5,029 bases of DNA from positions 1 to 5,029 of the forward strand of contig CAJGDL010000114.1 of assembly GCA_904502075.1 (NCBI GenBank). The letters run 5' to 3'. The notes under the pieces are model-generated. The model was not told where the DNA came from and ran no database searches. It worked only from the letters and a program-made list of their open reading frames with translations. The position numbers and the translations under genes were made by a program. Source of the DNA: an uncultured Alistipes sp. (GTDB lineage Bacteria > Bacteroidota > Bacteroidia > Bacteroidales > Rikenellaceae). Shown one piece after another: positions 1 to 4,151 of this stretch. The first letter of the stretch is position 1. Each line of letters begins with the position of its first letter.

Positions 1-492
1 TCGAACCGCAACAAGGTAGAGGATATGGCTACCAAGTTCCCCGAGGCTGCCAAGTTTACCCCCGGTAAGAAGGCTTGGTCGGTGAAGTGCGACATCGCTC
101 TGCCTTGCGCCTTCCAGAACGAGCTGAACGGCGACGACGCGAAGGAGCTGTTGGCTAACGGTACCTGGTGCTGCGCCGAGGTTTCGAACATGGGTTGTAC
201 CCCCGAGGCTATTCACGCTTTCCAGAGCGCAGGCATCCTCTTCGCTCCCGGTAAGGCTGTGAACGCCGGTGGTGTAGCTACCTCGGGTCTCGAGATGACG
301 CAGAACTGTATGCACATTTCGTGGGCCGGTAAGGAGGTTGACGAGAAGCTCCACTTCATCATGGAGTCGATCCACGAGGCTTGCGTGAAGTACGGTCAGA
401 ACCCCGATGGTACGGTGAACTACGTGAAGGGTGCCAACATCGCCGGCTTTATGAAGGTAGCACAGGCTATGCTTGAGCAGGGTATCATCTAA
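1..492 (+). CDS. gdhA: Glutamate dehydrogenase (NADP-type, hexameric family I), C-terminal part; 5' end outside window
   Basis: The frame is open from base 1, so the visible 163 residues are the C-terminal part of a protein normally near 445 residues; the first in-frame ATG (base 25) is internal. The enzyme interconverts 2-oxoglutarate plus ammonium and glutamate in the cytoplasm. Recognisable family segments are CDIALPCAFQNELNG, the stretch ending in TPEAIHAFQSAGILFAPGKA, NAGGVATSGLEMTQN and the C-terminal VNYVKGANIAGFMKVAQAML, in the usual order. These belong to the nucleotide-binding domain and the closing helices. Codon use is very biased (GGT, AAG, CTG, TCG), as expected of a highly expressed gene. 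The TAA stop is followed within about 40 bases by a strong terminator, so the gene ends its transcript. NADP rather than NAD specificity is inferred from family resemblance; the specificity residues are not in the window. Confidence 0.93.
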   Translation, partial: SNRNKVEDMATKFPEAAKFTPGKKAWSVKCDIALPCAFQNELNGDDAKELLANGTWCCAEVSNMGCTPEAIHAFQSAGILFAPGKAVNAGGVATSGLEMTQNCMHISWAGKEVDEKLHFIMESIHEACVKYGQNPDGTVNYVKGANIAGFMKVAQAMLEQGII

Positions 493-506
493 TTTGATCC
501 GATAAG

Positions 507-523
507 GCGACTCTTGCAGTCGC
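507..523 (+). other. Small hairpin in the gdhA 3' untranslated region
   Basis: GCGACT (507-512) pairs perfectly with AGTCGC (518-523) around the 5-nt loop CTTGC. It lies between the gdhA stop codon and the main terminator hairpin. It has no T-tract of its own, so it may protect the 3' end from exonucleases rather than terminate. The role is inferred. Confidence 0.5.
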
Positions 524-527
524 TAAC

Positions 528-568
528 AAAAAAATCGCGAACGGGATTCCCGTCCGCGATTTTTTTTT
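528..568 (+). terminator. Intrinsic terminator of gdhA
   Basis: ATCGCG (534-539) pairs with CGCGAT (555-560), and inside it ACGGG (541-545) pairs with CCCGT (549-553) across the loop ATT, with one A-C mismatch (540/554). An A-run on the left (528-534) faces a run of nine T (560-568) on the right. A GC-rich stem followed by T9 is a textbook Rho-independent terminator. The A-run could let it act on leftward transcripts too. Confidence 0.92.
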
Positions 569-571
569 GCA

Positions 572-580
572 CCCCCCCCC
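572..580. repeat. C9 homopolymer tract, copy 1
   Basis: Nine consecutive C, preceded by A, just after the gdhA terminator. A matching A plus C9 tract occurs at 941-950 on the far side of the palindrome cluster. Such tracts are prone to replication slippage and sequencing error. There is no gene here whose frame they could switch. Confidence 0.8.
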
Positions 581-598
581 TCACAAATAAGGATCAGT

Positions 599-643
599 CC
601 GAAATTTCGGGAGGGCGAAAAAAGTCTCTACCAATGGTAGAGA
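599..643. repeat. Two short perfect palindromes
   Basis: CCGAAATTTCGG (599-610) is a perfect 12-bp palindrome. TCTCTACCA (625-633) and TGGTAGAGA (635-643) form a second perfect inverted repeat of 9-bp arms around one base; as RNA this would fold with 7 pairs and a 5-nt loop. They lie just left of the first 72-nt element. No factor or role is recognised. Confidence 0.6.
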
Positions 644-650
644 TATACCT

Positions 651-722
651 CGTCATTGCGAAAATTTTCATTTTAGGGCCAATCGGAAAGAGGTTTGCAA
701 CCATGAAAATTTGTGGCAATCT
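651..722 (+). repeat. REP/BIME-like 72-nt palindromic element, copy A
   Basis: The element begins CGTCATTGCGA and ends GTGGCAATCT. Its arms are 651-671 and 703-722, separated by a 31-nt loop. Ten continuous pairs (662-671 with 703-712) are followed by an asymmetric internal loop (GA opposite GTG), then five pairs ATTGC/GCAAT (655-659 with 716-720). The loop starts TTTAGGG and contains a mini-hairpin GGTT-TGC-AACC (692-702). The ends resemble the widespread dispersed CGTCATTGCGA...GCAATCT palindromes of bacterial genomes. That resemblance is from memory, and family membership is inferred. Confidence 0.78.
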
Positions 723-804
723 ACCGCTTACCACAACCGAGGCTTGCCCCAAACACTCTTTCTTCCAGGCGGTTTGGCGACTCGTAAACTTTTTGATAAT
801 AGGA

Positions 805-876
805 AGATCCCCACGAATTTTCATGCGATGCCAGCATGCTAAACAATCCCCTAAAATGAAAATTCTCGGGATGACG
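805..876 (-). repeat. REP/BIME-like 72-nt palindromic element, copy B (inverted)
   Basis: Read on the minus strand from 876, this is the same architecture as copy A: a 21-nt arm starting CGTCATCCCGA, a 31-nt loop starting TTTAGGG, and a 20-nt arm ending GTGGGGATCT, exactly 72 nt in total. The ten-pair stem, the GA/GTG internal loop and a five-pair outer stem are all kept, but the outer stem is now ATCCC/GGGAT. The bases that differ between copies change in pairs that preserve base pairing. The two copies point toward each other across an 82-bp spacer (723-804), as in bacterial interspersed mosaic elements. Confidence 0.78.
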
Positions 877-881
877 TGGTG

Positions 882-927
882 TGTTTAGGAGAGGATTTGT
901 GCTTTTGCACAAATCCTCTCCTAAACA
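882..927. repeat. Perfect 21-bp inverted repeat with TTTT loop
   Basis: Arm 882-902 (beginning TGTTTAGGAGAGG) is perfectly complementary to arm 907-927, with loop TTTT (903-906) and a further G-T pair at 881/928. On the plus strand only four T follow (928-931), then a C-rich stretch; on the minus strand no T-run follows. It is therefore a weak terminator at best. It could be a backstop to the gdhA terminator, a cruciform-forming DNA element, an RNase III substrate, or another kind of palindromic repeat. Confidence 0.75.
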
Positions 928-941
928 TTTTCCTCCGCCTA

Positions 942-950
942 CCCCCCCCC
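942..950. repeat. C9 homopolymer tract, copy 2
   Basis: Nine C preceded by A and followed by an A8 run. Together with 572-580 it brackets the palindrome cluster. The adjoining A8 is the T-tract of the leftward terminator when read on the minus strand. Confidence 0.8.
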
Positions 951-990
951 AAAAAAAATAACCCTGCCATACTTCACAGTCGAGCAGGGT
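951..990 (-). terminator. Intrinsic terminator facing left, probably of the hemerythrin-LuxR gene
   Basis: On the minus strand ACCCTGC (990-984) pairs with GCAGGGT (967-961) around a 16-nt loop, followed at once by TA and eight T (958-951). This is a good Rho-independent terminator for leftward transcripts. The nearest minus-strand gene stops at 1155, which gives a 3' untranslated region of roughly 165-200 nt containing both 52-nt repeats. The 7-bp stem with a large loop is not among the strongest. Confidence 0.75.
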
Positions 991-1025
991 CGAAAAAACA
1001 CACTTTACAAACTAACATATTTCGA

Positions 1026-1077
1026 TTTGGGGCTGCGACCACAGAAGGATTGTAAACTCCTGGCCCCTTGCACCCTT
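1026..1077 (-). repeat. 52-nt repeat with variable 12-nt core, copy 1
   Basis: The plus strand starts with TTTGGGGCTGCGACC (1026-1040), conserved through AGAAGG at 1048. A 12-nt core (1049-1060) differs from copy 2, and TGGCCCCTTG with a CCCTT end follows. GGGGC (1029-1033) can pair with GCCCC (1063-1067). In this copy AGGA (1046-1049) can also pair with TCCT (1058-1061) inside the hairpin. Strand is given as minus because the element lies in the 3' untranslated region of the leftward gene. Function unknown. Confidence 0.7.
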
Positions 1078-1090
1078 TCATTTTTTACCT

Positions 1091-1142
1091 TTTGGGGCTG
1101 CGACCACAGAAGGTTCATTCGCTTGTGGCCCCTTGTGCCCTT
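1091..1142 (-). repeat. 52-nt repeat with variable 12-nt core, copy 2
   Basis: Direct copy of the repeat 65 bp to the left: the first 23 bases are identical, the core (1114-1125) is unrelated, and TGGCCCCTTG (1126-1135) plus CCCTT are identical. The outer GGGGC/GCCCC pairing is kept. In this copy CCACA (1104-1108) could instead pair with TGTGG (1124-1128). It begins 13 bp beyond the stop codon of the hemerythrin-LuxR gene. It is not recognised as any named RNA family. Confidence 0.7.
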
Positions 1143-1154
1143 AATTCTTGTCGA

Positions 1155-2120
1155 TCACGGCTCGTTGGCATAGATCGTATCTTTCACCTCGTTCAGCTCC
1201 ACGAGTTTGTGGACAATGGCGTAGATTGTAAGGCCGGCCGGGGAGTGGATCTGCAACTTCGAGGCGATATTGCGGCGGTGGGTGATCACCGTGTGGGTCG
1301 AGATGAAGAGTTGCTCTGCAATCTGCTTGTTGGTCATTCCCTTGACAACGCAGACGATGATCTCCTTTTCGCGTTGGCTCAGTACCTCACGCATTGGTTC
1401 GGGGGTGGAGGCTCCTCCCGAGGACTTTCGCTCGGCGTGTTCGCGCTCCAGCTCGCGCACCAGGGGGACGAAGAGGTGGTCTTCGATGTAGTTGTGGGTT
1501 GCGAGATCCTCCTCGCAGGAGAAGATGTCGAACAAGACACCATTCAACTCAAAACTATCCTCCGAGGGGTAGTACTGCACCAAGATATTCTTCAACTCGG
1601 TCAGTTTGTCGGCGATCTGGTCGTGCTGCGAGAAGAAGGTGTCGATGCTGTAATCTCCGTTAGAGATCCCTCCAAGAAGCTGACGCACATAGGGAAAGAC
1701 CTTCGACTCCTCGTAGTGGAGGTGTTTGCGAACCTCGTTGACATATTCGTCGAAGAAGCGCAACACGGCAAAGGCGATGTCGCCGTGGCGGCCGTCGATC
1801 GCCTCGATGAGTTTGCGTCTCAGCTCCGGCAGGCGGTAGTCGAGGTAGTAGTTGTGGGAGTTGTGGAGGTAGCGCAGGAAACTCTCCACCGAGATCGCCC
1901 CCTCTTCGGGCGAGGGTTCGTAGGCGGGGTCGATCGTAGCGTGTACGATCGCCAGGAAGGTGGGAACATCGACTCCGTTGCGGCGGCACACCTCCTCGAT
2001 GGTCTGGTCGCCAAAGCCGAGCGAGATGCCGAAACGGCTCATTACCAGCAGGGTGTTGTAGTTGTCGCCCACCAGCTCGCTCATGCGGTCTGCCGCCTTA
2101 TATCGTTTCGAGTTTTCCAT
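1155..2120 (-). CDS. Hemerythrin (RIC/YtfE-like di-iron) domain fused to LuxR/NarL-type helix-turn-helix; predicted one-component sensor-regulator
   Basis: The protein has 321 residues and no signal peptide or membrane segment. Residues about 8-60 resemble the ScdA/RIC N-terminal domain (DUF542: MSELVGDNYNTLL...TIEEVC), but the usual Cys-Cys pair is replaced by Leu34-Gly35. Residues about 75-225 are a hemerythrin-like four-helix domain. H133 and E137 (HLHYEESKVFP), H166 (QHDQ) and H209 with E213 (HNYIEDHLF) match the RIC iron ligands, and H86 or H89 near LPEL supplies the first histidine. A charged linker leads to a LuxR-type HTH at about 247-308 (LSQREKEII, then NKQIAEQLFISTHTVITHRR). The inferred role is a cytoplasmic transcription factor whose DNA binding responds to O2, NO or redox state at the di-iron site. 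There is no receiver domain, so phosphorelay control is unlikely. It is transcribed alone, with its own promoter and a palindrome upstream. The start is M1; M13 is possible but would sit inside the N domain. Its targets are not visible. Confidence 0.9.
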   Translation of the reverse strand: MENSKRYKAADRMSELVGDNYNTLLVMSRFGISLGFGDQTIEEVCRRNGVDVPTFLAIVHATIDPAYEPSPEEGAISVESFLRYLHNSHNYYLDYRLPELRRKLIEAIDGRHGDIAFAVLRFFDEYVNEVRKHLHYEESKVFPYVRQLLGGISNGDYSIDTFFSQHDQIADKLTELKNILVQYYPSEDSFELNGVLFDIFSCEEDLATHNYIEDHLFVPLVRELEREHAERKSSGGASTPEPMREVLSQREKEIIVCVVKGMTNKQIAEQLFISTHTVITHRRNIASKLQIHSPAGLTIYAIVHKLVELNEVKDTIYANEP

Positions 2121-2153
2121 CGTGTTTGTTCTAAATATCCTATTTCACCGATG

Positions 2154-2161
2154 CAAAGATA
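2154..2161 (-). promoter_or_regulatory. Predicted -7 box of the hemerythrin-LuxR gene
   Basis: On the minus strand the bases read TATCTTTG, a full match to the Bacteroidetes -7 consensus TAnnTTTG. Transcription would start near 2148-2150, giving a leader of about 28-30 nt. A TTTG motif lies 12 bp upstream, too close for the usual -33 spacing of about 19-20 bp. The expected -33 region instead falls at the edge of the palindrome at 2182-2203. Confidence 0.65.
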
Positions 2162-2181
2162 GTAAGCATTTTTCAAACAGA

Positions 2182-2203
2182 AAATACCAAGATGTTGGTA
2201 TTT
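2182..2203. promoter_or_regulatory. 22-bp palindromic candidate operator
   Basis: AAATACCAA (2182-2190) and TTGGTATTT (2195-2203) are perfect inverted 9-bp arms around GATG. Seen as half-sites, TACCAAG and its partner TACCAAC (read in reverse) are separated by two bases, which is the 7-2-7 layout of NarL-class operators (heptamer roughly TACYNMT). The centre lies about 44 bp upstream of the predicted start of the leftward gene and about 148 bp upstream of mutY. Control of the leftward gene, possibly by its own product, is therefore the likelier reading. No T-tract follows, so it is not a terminator. Confidence 0.6.
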
Positions 2204-2327
2204 CGATCTTTTCGGGGAAAATGAGATCTTTTTCTTTCCTGTTTTTTGACCCGCCTTTTGGGATAATCACCTATCACCCAAAGAAAATAAATCCTTCTTT
2301 AGAGCCTCTTGTTCTCAATTAAAAGGT

Positions 2328-2335
2328 TATCTTTG
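2328..2335 (+). promoter_or_regulatory. Predicted -7 box of mutY
   Basis: TATCTTTG matches TAnnTTTG and is identical to the box of the divergent gene. It ends only four bases before the mutY ATG at 2340. No clear -33 TTTG is found at the usual spacing; a TTG lies at 2309-2311. With the usual geometry, RNA would begin within a base or two of the start codon. Confidence 0.62.
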
Positions 2336-2339
2336 TGGT

Positions 2340-3377
2340 ATGAAGAGCGAGTTTTCCAAGAGGCTGCGGGCTTGGTACGAGGAGCATAAGCGCGATTTGA
2401 GGTGGCGGCATACCTGCGACCCCTATCACATTTGGCTCTCGGAGACCATCCTGCAGCAGACGCGCGTGCAACAGGGGGCGGCCTATTATGACCGTTTCTT
2501 GGAGGCCTTTCCCTCCATTCGTACCCTGGCCGAGGCTCCGGAAGATGAGGTCTTGAAACTGTGGCAGGGGCTGGGTTACTATTCGCGGGCCCGAAATCTT
2601 CATGCCGCTGCGCGTCGGGTAGTCGAGGAGTTTCAGGGCGTTTTCCCGCGTCACTATGAGCAGGTGCGTTCGTTACCCGGGGTGGGAGAGTACACCGCAG
2701 CGGCGGTCTGCTCCTTTGCCTATGGCGATCCGAGAGCGGTGGTCGATGGCAATGTCTATCGGGTCTATAGCCGCCTGTTCGATATTGATCTACCCATTGA
2801 TAGCGCTGCGGGCCAAAAGGCTTTTCGAGCCTTGGCCGAGGAGTGGCTCGATTCGTCGTATCCGGCCGACTTCAACCAGGCTCTCATGGAGTTCGGGGCC
2901 CTGCACTGCACCCCTCAGTCGCCCCGCTGTGGGGAGTGCCCCTTTGCCGACCGATGTCTGGCTCTCGCAGCCGGTACGGTGGCCGAGCGACCCGTCAAGC
3001 GTGGCCGCACAAAGGTGCGCGACCGCTACCTCAACTACTTGCATCTGGGGGCCGCGGGGCAGACTCTGCTACGCCGACGCGGTGCAGGGGATATTTGGCA
3101 GGGGCTCTATGAGTTTCCGATGATCGAGACGGCGGAGCCCACCCCCTTCGAGCGGTTGCCCCTCGCAGAGCTCGGTATTCCGCGCTTTCACCTGGTGCGA
3201 ACGGTCGAGATGCCCCCGCATCAGCTCTCGCACCAGCGACTCCATGCCCGTTTTTATCGCTTGGAGGTCGATGCCTTACCCTCGATCCCTGATACCCTGT
3301 CCATTCGCGAAGAGGAGCTCGATCGCTACGCCGTCCCACGGCTGATTGACCGCTATTTGGCCAAGATTCCTCAATAA
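2340..3377 (+). CDS. mutY: A/G-specific adenine DNA glycosylase MutY
   Basis: This base-excision repair enzyme removes adenine mispaired with 8-oxoguanine. The product is 345 residues, the usual size. The N-terminal glycosylase domain shows catalytic Glu35 in SETILQQTRV, the helix-hairpin-helix LPGVGEYTA (112-120, Tyr118 where Nth has its lysine), and catalytic Asp136 in VVDGNVYRV. The [4Fe-4S] ligands are C190, C197, C200 and C206 (spacing 6-2-5). The C-terminal MutT-like domain that reads 8-oxoG runs from about 228 (YLNYLHLG, IWQGLYEFP) and keeps a LSH version (296-298) of the F-S-H loop. This domain and Tyr118 separate it from endonuclease III. The start at 2340 fits the family, whose proteins begin just before the W-Y-x(4-5)-R-DL-W motif (seen here as AWYEEHKRDLRW). 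It is divergent from the hemerythrin regulator and convergent with adk. All key residues are intact. Confidence 0.96.
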   Translation: MKSEFSKRLRAWYEEHKRDLRWRHTCDPYHIWLSETILQQTRVQQGAAYYDRFLEAFPSIRTLAEAPEDEVLKLWQGLGYYSRARNLHAAARRVVEEFQGVFPRHYEQVRSLPGVGEYTAAAVCSFAYGDPRAVVDGNVYRVYSRLFDIDLPIDSAAGQKAFRALAEEWLDSSYPADFNQALMEFGALHCTPQSPRCGECPFADRCLALAAGTVAERPVKRGRTKVRDRYLNYLHLGAAGQTLLRRRGAGDIWQGLYEFPMIETAEPTPFERLPLAELGIPRFHLVRTVEMPPHQLSHQRLHARFYRLEVDALPSIPDTLSIREEELDRYAVPRLIDRYLAKIPQ

Positions 3378-3417
3378 CAAAGCGAGGGCGACAATTGTCT
3401 GTCGCCCTCGCTTGTTA
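3375..3417. terminator. Bidirectional hairpin terminator shared by mutY and adk
   Basis: Thirteen continuous pairs join 3380-3392 (AAGCGAGGGCGAC on one arm) to 3401-3413, with an 8-nt loop. After one bulged A (3379), four more pairs (3375-3378 with 3414-3417) extend the stem into the mutY TAA stop codon. The T-tracts on either side are short (TTGTTA on the right; the mirror on the minus strand), but stem strength and position between two convergent stop codons make a shared terminator the best reading. Confidence 0.8.
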
Positions 3418-3432
3418 TCGCGGTATTTATAC

Positions 3433-4011
3433 CTATTTTTTATAGCCGTCGATCGCCTTGACGATGCGTTCGAAGATCTCGTCCACCTGGCCCAGTCCGT
3501 CCACGGCAACATATTTGCCCTGCTTGGCGTAGTAGTCGGCCACCACGGCGGTCTGCTTGCGGTAGGTGTCGATGCGGTGGCGAATCACCTCCTCCGAGGC
3601 GTCGTCGGCACGACCCGAAGCCTGGCCACGCAGCATGATGCGCTTCACGAGTTCCTCCTCGGGAACATCCATGTAGACCATCAGATCTACCTTGAGGCCC
3701 ACCTCGTCGAGCATCTGATCGAAGGCTTCGGCCTGCGGGATGGTGCGGGGAAAGCCGTCGAAGATATTTCCATTGTCGCGGCAGTGCTCGCTCACATACC
3801 CCTTTACAATATCAATAACCAGCTGGTCGGGAACCAGGCAACCCTGGGCGATGCACTCCTTCATGCTCTTGCCGAGTTCCGTCTCGCGGCGGATCTCCGA
3901 GCGGATCACCTCGCCCGTCGAGACGTGGTCGATCCCGTAGTGCTCCTTCAATTTTGCGGCCTGGGTTCCTTTGCCACAGCCCGGGGCACCAAATAAGACG
4001 ATATTTAACAT
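3433..4011 (-). CDS. adk: Adenylate kinase
   Basis: The enzyme catalyses ATP + AMP to 2 ADP in the cytoplasm. The product is 192 residues. It has the P-loop GAPGCGKGT (8-16, with Cys12 where Ser is commoner), the AMP-binding segment HVSTGEVIRSEI (29-40), DGFPRT (85-90) with the conserved Arg, and a short LID around RGQASGRADD (128-137). The short LID without zinc cysteines is the form usual in Bacteroidetes. The frame stays open upstream to 4257, but homology begins at MLNIVLFGAP, so the ATG at 4009-4011 is the start. The sequence before it is AT-rich with no Shine-Dalgarno site. The gene stands alone, convergent with mutY and divergent from thiL. Confidence 0.96.
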   Translation of the reverse strand: MLNIVLFGAPGCGKGTQAAKLKEHYGIDHVSTGEVIRSEIRRETELGKSMKECIAQGCLVPDQLVIDIVKGYVSEHCRDNGNIFDGFPRTIPQAEAFDQMLDEVGLKVDLMVYMDVPEEELVKRIMLRGQASGRADDASEEVIRHRIDTYRKQTAVVADYYAKQGKYVAVDGLGQVDEIFERIVKAIDGYKK

Positions 4012-4084
4012 ATTATACGCTATTATTTTAATCTTTTTGTTCGTGCCCATGCTCCCGAAGGGCGGCTCGAGCACAAAATTGGAG

Positions 4085-4092
4085 CAAATGTA
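4085..4092 (-). promoter_or_regulatory. Predicted -7 box of adk
   Basis: The minus strand reads TACATTTG, a match to TAnnTTTG. Transcription would start near 4079, leaving a leader of about 68 nt that is GC-rich at first and AT-rich before the ATG. No good -33 TTTG is seen at the usual distance. Confidence 0.5.
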
Positions 4093-4101
4093 ACCCTTTT
4101 T

Positions 4102-4133
4102 TTTGAGAAACGAGAATATTTTGTGTAATTTTG
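4102..4133 (+). promoter_or_regulatory. Predicted thiL promoter (-33 and -7)
   Basis: TTTG (4102-4105) and TAATTTTG (4126-4133) are separated by 20 bp, a full match to the Bacteroidetes -33/-7 pattern. RNA would begin near 4139, leaving about 12 nt of leader before the ATG at 4152, so there is no room for a TPP riboswitch. The upstream part overlaps the region just behind the divergent adk promoter. Confidence 0.62.
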
Positions 4134-4151
4134 TAAAAAATTTTACGATAC

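Larger units (their letters stand above)
493..1154. other. 662-bp non-coding intergenic region between convergent genes, rich in palindromes
   Basis: No credible gene is present; the open frames across it are short, composition-driven and interrupted by inverted repeats. Reading left to right it holds a small hairpin, the gdhA terminator, a C9 tract, two short palindromes, an inverted pair of 72-nt hairpin elements, a 21-bp hairpin, a second C9 tract, a terminator facing left and two 52-nt repeats. It lies between two converging genes, where palindromic repeat elements are often tolerated. The parts are listed separately. Confidence 0.85.

Noticed and set aside
514..888. 124-residue open frame downstream of gdhA (and minus-strand frames at 594-824 and 721-912)
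   Set aside because: These run through the gdhA terminator or both inverted 72-nt elements, have no family-like composition, and the palindromic structure explains the sequence better.
1026..1142. Possible minimal CRISPR-like array or peptide-coding repeat
   Set aside because: Only two units; the variable 12 nt lies inside a hairpin unit rather than between repeats, and there are no cas genes. As coding sequence both copies give PSVVAAP in one minus-strand frame each, but the 65-nt period is not a multiple of three and a stop codon separates them.
1068..2162. 364-residue plus-strand open frame across the hemerythrin-LuxR gene
   Set aside because: It is antisense to a protein with clear domains and ligand motifs; its translation is low-complexity V/L/R/D-rich and matches no family. 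It is a by-product of codon bias on the other strand.
2256..2283. TTTGGG...CCCAAA inverted repeat with inner GATA/TATC in the mutY leader region
   Set aside because: Short arms with a 14-bp gap in an AT-rich spacer; this could easily arise by chance and is not placed convincingly relative to either promoter.
3346..3996. 216-residue plus-strand open frame across adk
   Set aside because: Antisense shadow of an unmistakable adenylate kinase; it also spans the shared terminator hairpin and has no promoter or recognisable motif.
4020..4151. TPP riboswitch upstream of thiL, or a hpt/obg neighbour for adk
   Set aside because: The predicted thiL leader is only about 12 nt and no thi-box core is seen; the sequence beyond adk is thiL on the opposite strand.
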